In this document: in pieces, positions 1 to 8,826 of the stretch
Position numbering within the stretch: the first letter of the stretch is position 1
Layout: every line of letters starts with the position of its first letter
NCBI GenBank assembly: GCA_947630965.1
Contig: CANRJO010000007.1
Coordinates: 1-58,272, forward strand
Direction of reading: 5' to 3'
DNA length: 58,272 nt
Source: an uncultured Alphaproteobacteria bacterium
Lineage (GTDB): Bacteria; Pseudomonadota; Alphaproteobacteria; RF32; CAG-239
Made by a program: the position numbers and the translations under genes
The notes under the pieces: generated by a model
Told to the model about the DNA's origin: nothing
The model's input: only the letters and a program-made list of their open reading frames with translations
Database searches by the model: none

Positions 1-105
1 GCTCGTAAAGGCCGCAATCCTGCTACCGGTAAAGAAATCAAAATCCCGGCATCAAAAGCTCCTAAGTTTAAAGCCGGTGCCGTTTTGAAGAAAGCCGTAA
101 AGTAA
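1..105 (+). CDS. HU-family DNA-binding protein, C-terminal part
   Basis: The window opens inside this gene; 34 residues and a TAA stop remain. The fragment begins [13 protein letters not shown] and ends in a Lys/Ala-rich tail, the typical C-terminal arm of HU/IHF nucleoid proteins, with the conserved RNPATG sequence that forms the tip of the DNA-intercalating beta arm. HU dimers bend and compact DNA. A strong terminator follows directly, so this transcript ends before the BREX island. Whether it is HU alpha, HU beta or an IHF subunit cannot be decided because the N-terminal half lies outside; the tail looks more like HU. Confidence 0.9.
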   Translation, partial: ARKGRNPATGKEIKIPASKAPKFKAGAVLKKAVK

Positions 106-122
106 TTTATGTTGTTTCTCAC

Positions 123-159
123 CCCCCCGCGGGAATAACCCCTGCGGGGGATTTTTTTT
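123..159 (+). terminator. Rho-independent terminator of the HU-type gene
   Basis: A 7-bp all-GC stem, CCCCCGC (124-130) paired with GCGGGGG (144-150), is followed by A and eight T (152-159). It lies 18 bases after the stop codon. Confidence 0.92.
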
Positions 160-175
160 GTGCCTAAATTGTGCA

Positions 176-190
176 TGTCAGAATTTGGCA
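176..190. promoter_or_regulatory. Predicted island operator, copy 1 (upstream of BREX)
   Basis: TGTCAGAATTTGGCA has the pattern TGTCA-N5-TGGCA, an imperfect palindrome of TGyCA half sites. The same pattern occurs at 14948-14962 and 16755-16769, and all three are followed by similar bases (GGCAT, then AT, then C). It lies about 130 bp upstream of the best promoter for the BREX operon. Binding by the WYL regulator at 13927-14880 is inferred. Confidence 0.55.
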
Positions 191-320
191 TTGATTCGTG
201 CGCACCTATTGAAAAATAATTTCATTTATGAGAAAATCAGCGAAATTAAAATGGAGCCGCTTTTCTAATGTCGTTAAATGTCTTTTTATACCCTTTTATA
301 CCTTTTAATGGAAAAATAGC

Positions 321-349
321 TTGCATTATTTTTTCGGATCCGCTAAAAT
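321..349 (+). promoter_or_regulatory. Likely sigma-70 promoter of the BREX operon
   Basis: TTGCAT (321-326) and TAAAAT (344-349) are separated by 17 bp. The first gene starts at 383 with a GGAG ribosome-binding site at 372-375. The rest of 160-382 contains one operator-like motif and no gene that I can see. Confidence 0.6.
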
Positions 350-382
350 GTCCGCGTTCTGTTTTAATGATGGAGAAAAGTA

Positions 383-559
383 ATGAGTAGCGATATCCTA
401 ACCGTTGAAGAAGTGGCTGAGTATTTGAAGCTTGCTAAAAAAACTGTCTATAAAATGGCTGTAGAAAAGAAAATCCCTGCCTTTCGTGTGGGAAAGTTTT
501 GGCGTTTCAGAAAAACAGAAATTGATGAGTGGATTAAAAGCAATCGGGAGGAGCACTAA
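383..559 (+). CDS. Small helix-turn-helix protein (MerR/excisionase-type, HTH_17)
   Basis: A 58-residue protein beginning MSSDILTVEEVAEYLKLAKK. The arrangement LTVEEVAEYL, then KTVYKMA, then IPAFRVGKFWRF and E-I-EWI matches the excisionase-family winged helix-turn-helix (HTH_17), nearly at full family length. The start has GGAG 7 bases upstream, and the TAA stop overlaps the ATG of brxA (TAATG), so the two are translationally coupled. It leads the BREX operon and may be a DNA-binding regulator of it. Because similar proteins serve as excisionases it could instead be a remnant of an integration module, but no integrase is visible in the island. Function is inferred. Confidence 0.8.
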   Translation: MSSDILTVEEVAEYLKLAKKTVYKMAVEKKIPAFRVGKFWRFRKTEIDEWIKSNREEH

Positions 560-1161
560 TGGCTGAGTTATCTCAATATAGTGCGGATATTACAGCAGGA
601 TCCTTGTTGCTTACCGAAACAAAGGTTGTTGCGGGTTTGCTTTTAGATGGCCATAATTTTAAGGAAATTGGCAAACTTGTTGAAACACAAAACGTATTGC
701 AAAAACGCAGTACAGCCTCAGCAACCCGTATGTATTCATTGATAAAACATCGGTTGGAATTATTTGATTCCGAACTTTGGTCCATGATTTATTATGGTGA
801 TTCAGAAACATCAAGAATGGCGGCATTGGCGGCAACAATAAAAAATAGCCGCATACTTGGTGATTTTATGCTGTTTGTGCTTAAAGAAAAGTATCAACTT
901 TTTGAAAAAGCTATGCCGAAAAATGCATGGGATCGCTTCATTGATGATTGTAAAATGAAAAACCCGGACATGCCATCATGGACAGATAAAACAGCTAAAA
1001 AAATCGGGGATTGCGTGTATAGGATCTTGGCAGAAACAGGATATTTAAGTAGCACAAAAGAAGCATTACTTCAAAAGGTTTACATTCCGGCCGAGATAAA
1101 AAAATACCTAACAGCCCACAATGATAATTATGTTTTGCAATGCATGGAGGTGTCTTTATGA
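559..1161 (+). CDS. brxA: BREX protein BrxA (DUF1819)
   Basis: A 200-residue protein opening MAELSQYSADITAGSLLLTE, with the DUF1819 features: N-terminal SAxL/TAGSLL-like stretch, a helical region around residues 30-70, and a length typical of BrxA. BrxA is a small helical DNA-binding subunit of type 1 BREX phage resistance; its exact role in methylation and phage exclusion is not settled. It is the first canonical gene of a complete brxA-brxB-brxC-pglX-pglZ-brxL operon. The start overlaps the stop of the HTH gene, and the TGA stop overlaps the ATG of brxB (ATGA). Confidence 0.95.
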   Translation: MAELSQYSADITAGSLLLTETKVVAGLLLDGHNFKEIGKLVETQNVLQKRSTASATRMYSLIKHRLELFDSELWSMIYYGDSETSRMAALAATIKNSRILGDFMLFVLKEKYQLFEKAMPKNAWDRFIDDCKMKNPDMPSWTDKTAKKIGDCVYRILAETGYLSSTKEALLQKVYIPAEIKKYLTAHNDNYVLQCMEVSL

Positions 1162-1736
1162 AGATAGACATCCAAAATGAATTTGAGAGCATGACTACGC
1201 GCGTTGCTTCAGATGATTTCTTTAAAGGTGAAGGCCTTGGAAATGAACTGGCATTCTATATTTACGACTATGATCCACGTTACGAAGTGGAAGTACGCAA
1301 ACAAATTCCTCAATTTATAAAACAAGTTACCAAAAAGACATCAAAACAAATACTCCACATTGATATGTTAGAGTTGATTGTTGAAGTTCTTAAAAGTAAA
1401 GGATTATTGGAGAAATCCTATGAACTTCAGGCAAAGCTCGGTAATGACGGCTTTTTAGAAGCTATTAAAGGTGTTATAAACGAAGCAACGTTAAGCGATA
1501 TCATAAGTGAAAAATGTGTTGGGAAGTTTGATCTTTTAATTGTGTCCGGAATTGGTAAATCTTATCCGATTTCACGTGCACATAACTTATTAAATAATTT
1601 GCATGCAAAAATGAGAAACACCCCATTAATCATGTTATATCCGGGGCTGTACAATAAACAAAGTTTGCATTTGTTCAATGAATTCAAGGACGATAATTAT
1701 TATCGCGCTTTCCGTTTAATAGATAGACAGGAGTAA
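1158..1736 (+). CDS. brxB: BREX protein BrxB (DUF1788)
   Basis: A 192-residue protein from the start MKIDIQNEFESM. An in-frame ATG at 1140 would add six residues, but the start at 1158 has GGAGG eight bases upstream and overlaps the brxA stop as ATGA, so it is preferred. The sequence YIYDYDPRYEVEVR near residues 30-45 and IVSGIGKSYPISRAHNLLNNL in the last third are typical of DUF1788. BrxB is a small conserved subunit of type 1 BREX thought to work with BrxC, PglX and PglZ in the modification complex. Operon position and length both fit. Confidence 0.95.
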   Translation: MKIDIQNEFESMTTRVASDDFFKGEGLGNELAFYIYDYDPRYEVEVRKQIPQFIKQVTKKTSKQILHIDMLELIVEVLKSKGLLEKSYELQAKLGNDGFLEAIKGVINEATLSDIISEKCVGKFDLLIVSGIGKSYPISRAHNLLNNLHAKMRNTPLIMLYPGLYNKQSLHLFNEFKDDNYYRAFRLIDRQE

Positions 1737-1739
1737 ACC

Positions 1740-4700
1740 ATGAAAATTAAGGAAATCTTTGAAAAAGACATCAACAGAGATATCAACGGCGTTATTAAGG
1801 CCGATCAAACAGATGATCAGAGTAAATGGACCGAGTTGGATGAATACGTCATCACAAAAGAAGTTGATGATCATTTGCGTGAATTCTTCTCTCGCTATAT
1901 TGAGGCCATAGAAAATCCTAAAAATCCGTCTATTGTAAATAAGGTTGGTGTTTGGATTACTGGTTTCTTTGGCTCAGGTAAATCTCACTTTATTAAGATA
2001 CTGTCTTATTTGCTTGAAAATAAACCTGTTGTAAATGGAAAGGATACGAAAAAGCCTGTGGACTTTTTTGCCGATAAAATTAAGGATGAGCTTTTCATGG
2101 GAGACATCCGTAAGGCTGTTCAAAACGATACAGATGTGATCCTGTTTAATATCGACAGTAAAGCGCAACAGAAAGCAGAAGATGCAATCTTGTCGGTGTT
2201 CCAAAGTGTCTTTAATGAGAAACTCGGTTATTCCAAAGTTTATCCATATATCGCAGAAATTGAACGCTTCCTTGATAACTCAGGTAAATTTGATGCATTT
2301 AAGAAAGCGTGCAAAGAAAATGGATTTGATTGGGATAAAGACAAAGAATCATTTTCATTTTATATGGATAGTTTCAAAAAAGCTCTATCCGAAGTTCTTG
2401 GTCAGTCTGAGTCGGACTGTGATGAGCTCATTAATACATATAAAAATAGCCCGAATTTAACAGTTGAGGGTTTTGCCGAAAAGGTTAAAGAATACCTTGA
2501 TCGCCACAAAGGGAAACGCATTATATTCTTAGTTGATGAAATTGGTCAATTTATAGGTCAAGATACGAAGTTGATGCTGAATTTACAAACAATAACCGAA
2601 AATCTCGGAACTATCTGCAAAGGTCGCGCCTGGATTGTAGTTACATCACAACAAGATGTGGATTCAATCATTGGTAATTTCATCGCGACCAAAGCAAATG
2701 ACTTCTCTAAAATTCAAGGACGTTTTAATTTAAGGTTGGCATTGTCCAGTGCAAACACAGATGAAGTTATTCGTAAACGTTTATTGCAGAAAAAGCCTGA
2801 GGCAATGGAAATGCTTGAAGATATTTATTCTCAAAAAGGTGATATCATCAAGAGCCAAACAACGTTCTCCGACGTAACTAAGACATACAAGCAATTTAAG
2901 TCAGCAAAAGAGTTTGCGGAAAGTTATCCGTTCCTGCTATACCAATACGATTTAATTCAGCGTGTATTTGAATCAATTCGTAAAGTTGGCGCATCAGGAA
3001 TGCATCTCAGCCGCGGCGAGCGTTCAATGCTTGACTCATTCCAACATGCCTTAAAAAACATTGCTCAGTTTGACTGCAACAGTTTAATTCCGTTGTATGA
3101 GTTTTATCCGTCAATTAAGAGCTTTTTGGATACAGCTGTTATTGCAACAATTGACCGTGCGGCAACAAATCCGGCTCTTAATGAATTTGATATAAACTTA
3201 CTTAAAACGCTCTTCCTAATTCGTTATGTTGAGGAAATGCGTGGTACAGTCAGCAATCTTGTTGTCTTGTGCATTGACAAGATTGATACCGATAAAGTTG
3301 ATCTTCAAAAGAAAATCCAAGACAGCTTGGCAAAATTAGAAAATCAAAACCTAATCAACCACAGTGGAAATAACTACTACTTTCTGACAAATGAAGAGCA
3401 AAATATTGCCCGCGAAATTAAGAAGGAAGTTTTGGCCCCATCCATGGATATTAAAATGGTTGGTACAACAATCTTTGACGATTTGTATTCAAGCCTTAAA
3501 AAATATCGCTTCAAACAAAACGGAAAAGACTTCAGTTTTTCGCTTAAATCTGATGGTCAATTCATTAGCATGGGCGGTGAAGATTTAACGGTTAGCATCA
3601 TTACGTCTTTGAATGAGGAATACCCTGGCTATGCTGAAGGACGTTGCGTTATGGAAAGTGCCATGCCGCAATTATTGATTAAATGCGCCAAGGACGATAA
3701 AATAATTGATGAAGTTGTTATTTTCCTAAAGACCGAAAATTATATCAAATCTCATCATGATTCAGATACAATTCCGGCAGTAAAAGCGATTTATGAACGC
3801 TTAATCGAGGAAAACAGAGAACGTAAGCAAATCATTAAATCGCGCATCAAAGATATGTTGATCAACGCTGAATACTATGCTTGCGGCCGCCAATGCAAGA
3901 TTTCGGGTACACAACCGATGGAACTGCTTTCCAAAGGCTTGGAATATCTGATTAGCAATGCATACGATAAGTTAAACTACATCCAAAATTTAAGTTCGGA
4001 TCCGATTAAAGATATCAAACTTCTTCTGAACAGCAGTGATATTACTTCGCTCGGCCTGAACGATTGCGATGTAAACAAAAAGGCGATGGACGAGGTTCGC
4101 CGCTACATTTCATTATATACTTCCCGTAGTACTCAGTTGGTATTGAAAGAGATTATCGATAAGTTTGCAGCTCGCCCGTATGGTTGGCCGGATTACGAAA
4201 CAGCTTTGTTGTTGACAAGAATGTTTGTCATGAAAGAAATTAATTTTGTTTCTTCTGGTGATACATTATCTCGCGAACAAATATCCGAATACCTAACTGC
4301 CGGTCCGAAAAAATGGAATTTAGTGACCATTAATTGCCGCCAACAGGTTGATAAAGGTTCTTTGCAAAAAGCGCGTATGGCTTGCAAAACGTTAACCGGA
4401 AATATGGGACCGGATACAGATGATGAATTCTGTGATTACATGAAGGGTGCCATCAATGAACGGCTTGAAAATCTCAATTATTACAAGTCAAAAATTGAAG
4501 CACGTTCAAGCTATCCGGGCATTAGATTTATTAACCAATATCAGCCGATTTTGTATTCATTGTTAAAATTAGAGGATTCGTCTGAATTTATCGTAAAGGT
4601 TGTAAACTTTGGTGAGGACTTGGCTGATTTTGCCGATGGCTACGATGAGCTCAATGATTTCTACACAAATCAAATAAGCAATTGGAACTATATCGAAAAA

Positions 4701-5261
4701 TGTGCAGATGAGTTTGAAACAAACGCCTATACGCTCAACAAAACAGAAGCTAAGGCAGATCTAATCCGCTTGAATGAGATATTGGAAGCCGAAAATCCGT
4801 ATGCGCTTATTTTAGAGGCAAAGGATATTATTGACCGTGTGTCTCTCGTTCAAGAAAAAGAACTCAAAAAATATCGTGCTGAAGCGGAAAAAGCCATTGA
4901 TGATCGTATTGATTTGATTAAGGAGGCTTTGAATAATGCTTCCGCATCTGCAGATGTTTCCAACGCATGCTTATTGCAAATTCAGAGTTTGCGCCGCCAG
5001 GTCGAGGACGAAAAACAGTTCTTGCGCCTTGATGGTGAATATACCAAGCGCGCTGATGACTGTTTGGCTGCTGCGATGGAAAAGATTAAAGAAACATCTA
5101 AAAAGCCGGATGTCGTTCCTCAACAGACTTCAATTGATGTTAAAAAATGCATGAAGAAGCCGTTCTTGAAGACTAAGTCCGACGTGAAGGAATTCTTAAA
5201 AGCACTTGAACAAGACTTAAATAAAGCAATTGATAATAATCAGTACATCCAAATTAAATAG
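1740..5261 (+). CDS. brxC: BREX ATPase BrxC
   Basis: An 1173-residue protein with a P-loop NTPase near the N terminus: Walker A GFFGSGKS at residues 75-82 and Walker B IIFLVDEIGQF at 261-271, followed by long helical regions. The combination of GxFGSGKS, a DEIGQF-type Walker B and about 1200 residues is that of BrxC/PglY, the large ATPase of BREX that is needed for both DNA modification and phage exclusion. A GGAG site precedes the ATG, which lies three bases after the brxB stop. The C-terminal third is rich in charged helices. No interruption or missing ATPase residue is seen. Confidence 0.95.
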   Translation: MKIKEIFEKDINRDINGVIKADQTDDQSKWTELDEYVITKEVDDHLREFFSRYIEAIENPKNPSIVNKVGVWITGFFGSGKSHFIKILSYLLENKPVVNGKDTKKPVDFFADKIKDELFMGDIRKAVQNDTDVILFNIDSKAQQKAEDAILSVFQSVFNEKLGYSKVYPYIAEIERFLDNSGKFDAFKKACKENGFDWDKDKESFSFYMDSFKKALSEVLGQSESDCDELINTYKNSPNLTVEGFAEKVKEYLDRHKGKRIIFLVDEIGQFIGQDTKLMLNLQTITENLGTICKGRAWIVVTSQQDVDSIIGNFIATKANDFSKIQGRFNLRLALSSANTDEVIRKRLLQKKPEAMEMLEDIYSQKGDIIKSQTTFSDVTKTYKQFKSAKEFAESYPFLLYQYDLIQRVFESIRKVGASGMHLSRGERSMLDSFQHALKNIAQFDCNSLIPLYEFYPSIKSFLDTAVIATIDRAATNPALNEFDINLLKTLFLIRYVEEMRGTVSNLVVLCIDKIDTDKVDLQKKIQDSLAKLENQNLINHSGNNYYFLTNEEQNIAREIKKEVLAPSMDIKMVGTTIFDDLYSSLKKYRFKQNGKDFSFSLKSDGQFISMGGEDLTVSIITSLNEEYPGYAEGRCVMESAMPQLLIKCAKDDKIIDEVVIFLKTENYIKSHHDSDTIPAVKAIYERLIEENRERKQIIKSRIKDMLINAEYYACGRQCKISGTQPMELLSKGLEYLISNAYDKLNYIQNLSSDPIKDIKLLLNSSDITSLGLNDCDVNKKAMDEVRRYISLYTSRSTQLVLKEIIDKFAARPYGWPDYETALLLTRMFVMKEINFVSSGDTLSREQISEYLTAGPKKWNLVTINCRQQVDKGSLQKARMACKTLTGNMGPDTDDEFCDYMKGAINERLENLNYYKSKIEARSSYPGIRFINQYQPILYSLLKLEDSSEFIVKVVNFGEDLADFADGYDELNDFYTNQISNWNYIEKCADEFETNAYTLNKTEAKADLIRLNEILEAENPYALILEAKDIIDRVSLVQEKELKKYRAEAEKAIDDRIDLIKEALNNASASADVSNACLLQIQSLRRQVEDEKQFLRLDGEYTKRADDCLAAAMEKIKETSKKPDVVPQQTSIDVKKCMKKPFLKTKSDVKEFLKALEQDLNKAIDNNQYIQIK

Positions 5262-5272
5262 AGGACAACATA

Positions 5273-8200
5273 ATGGCTATCAATAAAAGCGAATTAAAAA
5301 CTTATGCCACACAGGCTCGAATTGATTTTATTCAGGCTGTAAAGGATAAAGCCGCAAAGTTTGGGATCTTTGACGATCATCCGATCCCGGCTAAAGAACA
5401 AGGTGACATGCTTATTATTGATAGGATTACGTATCCGCGCTCGATTGCTGGCGCATACAATAACGTGTTAAAAAAGATCCGGATGTATGGCTACGAAGAG
5501 GCCATGAACGAAATTGCCTATACATGGTTTAACCGGATGGTAGCTTTACGCTACATGGAACTCCACAATTTATTTAACCATGGATACAAGGTTATCGGTG
5601 ATGAACGTCCGGAAATCCTTGTGCATGCAAATGATGTGGTTCTTGATGGCCTTGATATGCAAAAAGTAACTGACCTTCTGCTTGCCGGTAATCGTGATGA
5701 AGAATTGTATGCTTATTTGTTGCAAACTCAATTTGCGGCCTTAAATAAGGCCATGCCATTCTTGTTCGAAAAAATTGATGATGCCACAGCATTGTTGATG
5801 CCGGGTAATTTGTTGGCAAGTGATAGCGTGCGTGCAAAAATGCTCGCGCTGGATCCGGCAAACTTTGAAGAGATTGAGGTTGTCGGTTGGTTGTATCAGT
5901 TCTATATCTCTGAACAAAAGGACAAACTGATGGAAGCCGGCAAAGCCTATAAAAAAGAAGAAATACCGGCCGTCACGCAATTGTTTACACCGAATTGGAT
6001 TGTAAAATATATGATCCAAAACTCCCTTGGTTCCAAGTGGTTAGAAACATATCCGAATTCGCCGCTTAAATCCAAAATGGAATACTACATCGAACCGGCC
6101 AAACAGGATCCGGAAGTTCAAAAAGAATTGGATAAAATCAAGGATGAACGTATAAATCCGGAAGAATTAAAAGTCTTGGATCCGGCGTGCGGGTCGGGCC
6201 ATATCTTGGTTGAAGCCTATGATTTATTAAAAGAAATATACACCGAGCGTGGCTATAATCGCCGCGATATTCCGGAGTTAATCATTACAAAGAATTTGTA
6301 TGGTATTGATATTGATAAGCGTGCGGCACAATTGGCATCATTTGCGGTGGCTATGAAAGCCGTCAAAGATAATCCGCGCCTATTAGATAAGGAAATCAAA
6401 GTAAACATTATTGATATTGAAGAAACAAATTCGCTAAATATTGAACCGATTGCAAATACTCTGATCGAATCCCGCAAAGTTAACGATAAGTCTTCAGTTG
6501 TACAATTGTTAGAAACATTTACGGATGCTAAAACATATGGTAGTTTAATTAAAATTGATCCTGAACTAACGAAAAAATTACCGACTTTAAGAGCGCAAAT
6601 TGATGAGCTTATACTCGGTAGCAATTTGTTCCAACAACGTGCCGCCATGGAAGTAAAACCATTCATTAAAATGGCTGAATTCTTGGGGCAGAAATATGAT
6701 ATCGTGGTGGCAAATCCGCCATATATGGGAGCTAAATATCATAACGCTTTATTAAAGGCATTTGCATCTTTAAATTTTTCAAATACAAAGGCTGATTTAT
6801 TTGCAATGTTTATAGAGCAAGGTTTCCACTTAATTAAGAATTATGGTTATAATGCCATGGTTACCATGCAATCTTGGATGTTTTTATCTTCATTTGAACA
6901 AATGCGCCATGACTTGTTAAGTCAAAAGACAATCCTAACAATGGCACATCTTGGCCCAAGAGCTTTTAGAGAAATATCTGGCGAAATTGTTCAAACAACC
7001 TCGTTTGTTTTTAGAAAAAAACTCACACCTAATTATAGAGGAAGGTATTTGCGCTTAATTGATGGTGATGACGTAGAGAAAGAAAATAATCTGAAAAATA
7101 AAAAATACATGTATGATTGCAAGCAAGATGATTTTTCGAAGATTCCTGGTTGTCCAATTGCTTATTGGGTAAGTAACAAAGTGAAGTCATTATTTTCCGG
7201 CATAAATTTATCCTCTTATGGAGAACCAAAATCTGGAATTTTAACAGGAAATAATGATGTTTTTATGAGATGGTGGTTTGAAGTATCAAATCAAAGGACC
7301 AATTTTCATGCTACAGATGTCTCTGAAACAGTAACGGAAAAAGTAAAGTGGTATCCTTATAATAAAGGAGGTGAGTATAGAAAATGGTATGGAAATCATT
7401 TTTTTGTTGTGAATATGCAAAATAAAGGATATGACATAGCATATTCAGGAAATAATAACAATTATCGACTAAGGGATCAATCTTTTTATTTTAAAAAAGG
7501 TTTTTCTTGGACTGCATTAACTGGTGGAGCTTTTAATGCTAGATATTGTGATACAGGATTTTTATGTGATAGTAAAGGACCTTTATTTTACGTTTTTGAT
7601 GATACAAATATTCTTTATATGTTAGCTTGTGTAAACACCAAAATAATAAATGAATTGTATAAAATTACTGCACCAACTTTGGATTATAATTTAGTAACAT
7701 TAGCATCAACACCTCTAATCCTTGATTATAAAATAAAAAATTCTATAGATTATAATACAAATATATTGGTAAAAACATCTATTTTAGATTGGGATTCTTT
7801 TGAAACTTCGTGGAATTTTGAACGCTTGCCAATATTGTCGGATACTTTCAAAAAAGAGACATTGGCTAAATCATATCGAGCATGGCGTACGCAGAATGCG
7901 GCAGATATAGCCGAAACTTTGGCATTGGAAGAAGAAAACAATGAACTGTTTATTAAGGCATATGGCCTGCAGGATGAATTAACACCGGATGTTCCAATGG
8001 AACAAATCACTCTTACAGTAAACCCGCGCTATCGTTATAAATCAAATGCGCCGGATGCTGAATTGGAAGAACGTTTTGAAAGCGACAGTGTCAAAGAACT
8101 GATTTCCTACGCAATCGGGTGCATGATGGGCCGCTATTCTCTTGATAAAGATGGTTTAGTTTATGCCAACGAAAAAGGTGAAGGCTTTAATCCGGCAGAT

Positions 8201-8824
8201 TACAAAACATACCCGGCAGACAATGACGGGATTATCCCAGTAACGGATACAGCATGGTTCCCGGAAGAGGATGCTGTTGAACGTTTTGTGAAGTTTGTGA
8301 AAACAGTTTGGGGGGAAGATACGCTTGCTGAAAACCTTGAATTTATAGCTGATGCGTTGGATAAAAAGCCAACAGAAACCTCGGTTGATGTTATTCGTCG
8401 TTACATAACCAAGGACTTCTATAAAGATCACTTACAAACATATAAAAACCGCCCGATTTACTGGCTGTTTAGTTCCGGTAAAGAAAAGGCTTTCGAATGC
8501 TTGGTCTATATGCACAGAATGAATGCACAAACATTGGCCCGAATCCGTATGGAATTTATTGTACCATTGTTGAGTAAATTTGAAGCCACGTTGGCAAAAT
8601 TGGAACAGGATCTGCCTCTGGCTGAATCTACGGCAAGTCGCAAAATAATTGAAAAACAGATCGATAAATTAACTAAACAGAAACATGAATTGGTTAATTA
8701 TGATGATGTCATCAACCACGCTATCAATGAGCGCATTGAAATGGACTTGGATGATGGCGTTAAGGTAAACTATGCCAAATTTGCTAACCTTTTGGCTGAA
8801 AGCAAGAAGATTGTGGGGAAATAA
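5273..8824 (+). CDS. pglX: BREX adenine-specific DNA methyltransferase PglX
   Basis: An 1183-residue, BREX type 1 PglX. The SAM-binding motif I is DPACGSGH at residues 303-310 and the catalytic motif IV is NPPY at 481-484, preceded by YDIVVA. Such enzymes methylate adenine in a non-palindromic site, marking self DNA. The flanks use Arg CGN and Pro CCG codons, whereas about 6760-7840 (residues 497-855, where the target recognition region is expected) is visibly more AT-rich, with many AGA/AGG, ATA and CCT codons. That suggests the specificity region was exchanged. The frame is intact. It sits 11 bases after brxC and 2 bases before pglZ. Confidence 0.95.
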   Translation: MAINKSELKTYATQARIDFIQAVKDKAAKFGIFDDHPIPAKEQGDMLIIDRITYPRSIAGAYNNVLKKIRMYGYEEAMNEIAYTWFNRMVALRYMELHNLFNHGYKVIGDERPEILVHANDVVLDGLDMQKVTDLLLAGNRDEELYAYLLQTQFAALNKAMPFLFEKIDDATALLMPGNLLASDSVRAKMLALDPANFEEIEVVGWLYQFYISEQKDKLMEAGKAYKKEEIPAVTQLFTPNWIVKYMIQNSLGSKWLETYPNSPLKSKMEYYIEPAKQDPEVQKELDKIKDERINPEELKVLDPACGSGHILVEAYDLLKEIYTERGYNRRDIPELIITKNLYGIDIDKRAAQLASFAVAMKAVKDNPRLLDKEIKVNIIDIEETNSLNIEPIANTLIESRKVNDKSSVVQLLETFTDAKTYGSLIKIDPELTKKLPTLRAQIDELILGSNLFQQRAAMEVKPFIKMAEFLGQKYDIVVANPPYMGAKYHNALLKAFASLNFSNTKADLFAMFIEQGFHLIKNYGYNAMVTMQSWMFLSSFEQMRHDLLSQKTILTMAHLGPRAFREISGEIVQTTSFVFRKKLTPNYRGRYLRLIDGDDVEKENNLKNKKYMYDCKQDDFSKIPGCPIAYWVSNKVKSLFSGINLSSYGEPKSGILTGNNDVFMRWWFEVSNQRTNFHATDVSETVTEKVKWYPYNKGGEYRKWYGNHFFVVNMQNKGYDIAYSGNNNNYRLRDQSFYFKKGFSWTALTGGAFNARYCDTGFLCDSKGPLFYVFDDTNILYMLACVNTKIINELYKITAPTLDYNLVTLASTPLILDYKIKNSIDYNTNILVKTSILDWDSFETSWNFERLPILSDTFKKETLAKSYRAWRTQNAADIAETLALEEENNELFIKAYGLQDELTPDVPMEQITLTVNPRYRYKSNAPDAELEERFESDSVKELISYAIGCMMGRYSLDKDGLVYANEKGEGFNPADYKTYPADNDGIIPVTDTAWFPEEDAVERFVKFVKTVWGEDTLAENLEFIADALDKKPTETSVDVIRRYITKDFYKDHLQTYKNRPIYWLFSSGKEKAFECLVYMHRMNAQTLARIRMEFIVPLLSKFEATLAKLEQDLPLAESTASRKIIEKQIDKLTKQKHELVNYDDVINHAINERIEMDLDDGVKVNYAKFANLLAESKKIVGK

Positions 8825-8826
8825 AC

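Noticed and set aside
383-559. True phage excisionase
   Set aside because: The fold fits, but no integrase is present and the gene is coupled to brxA, so a regulatory role is at least as likely; annotated only as an HTH protein.
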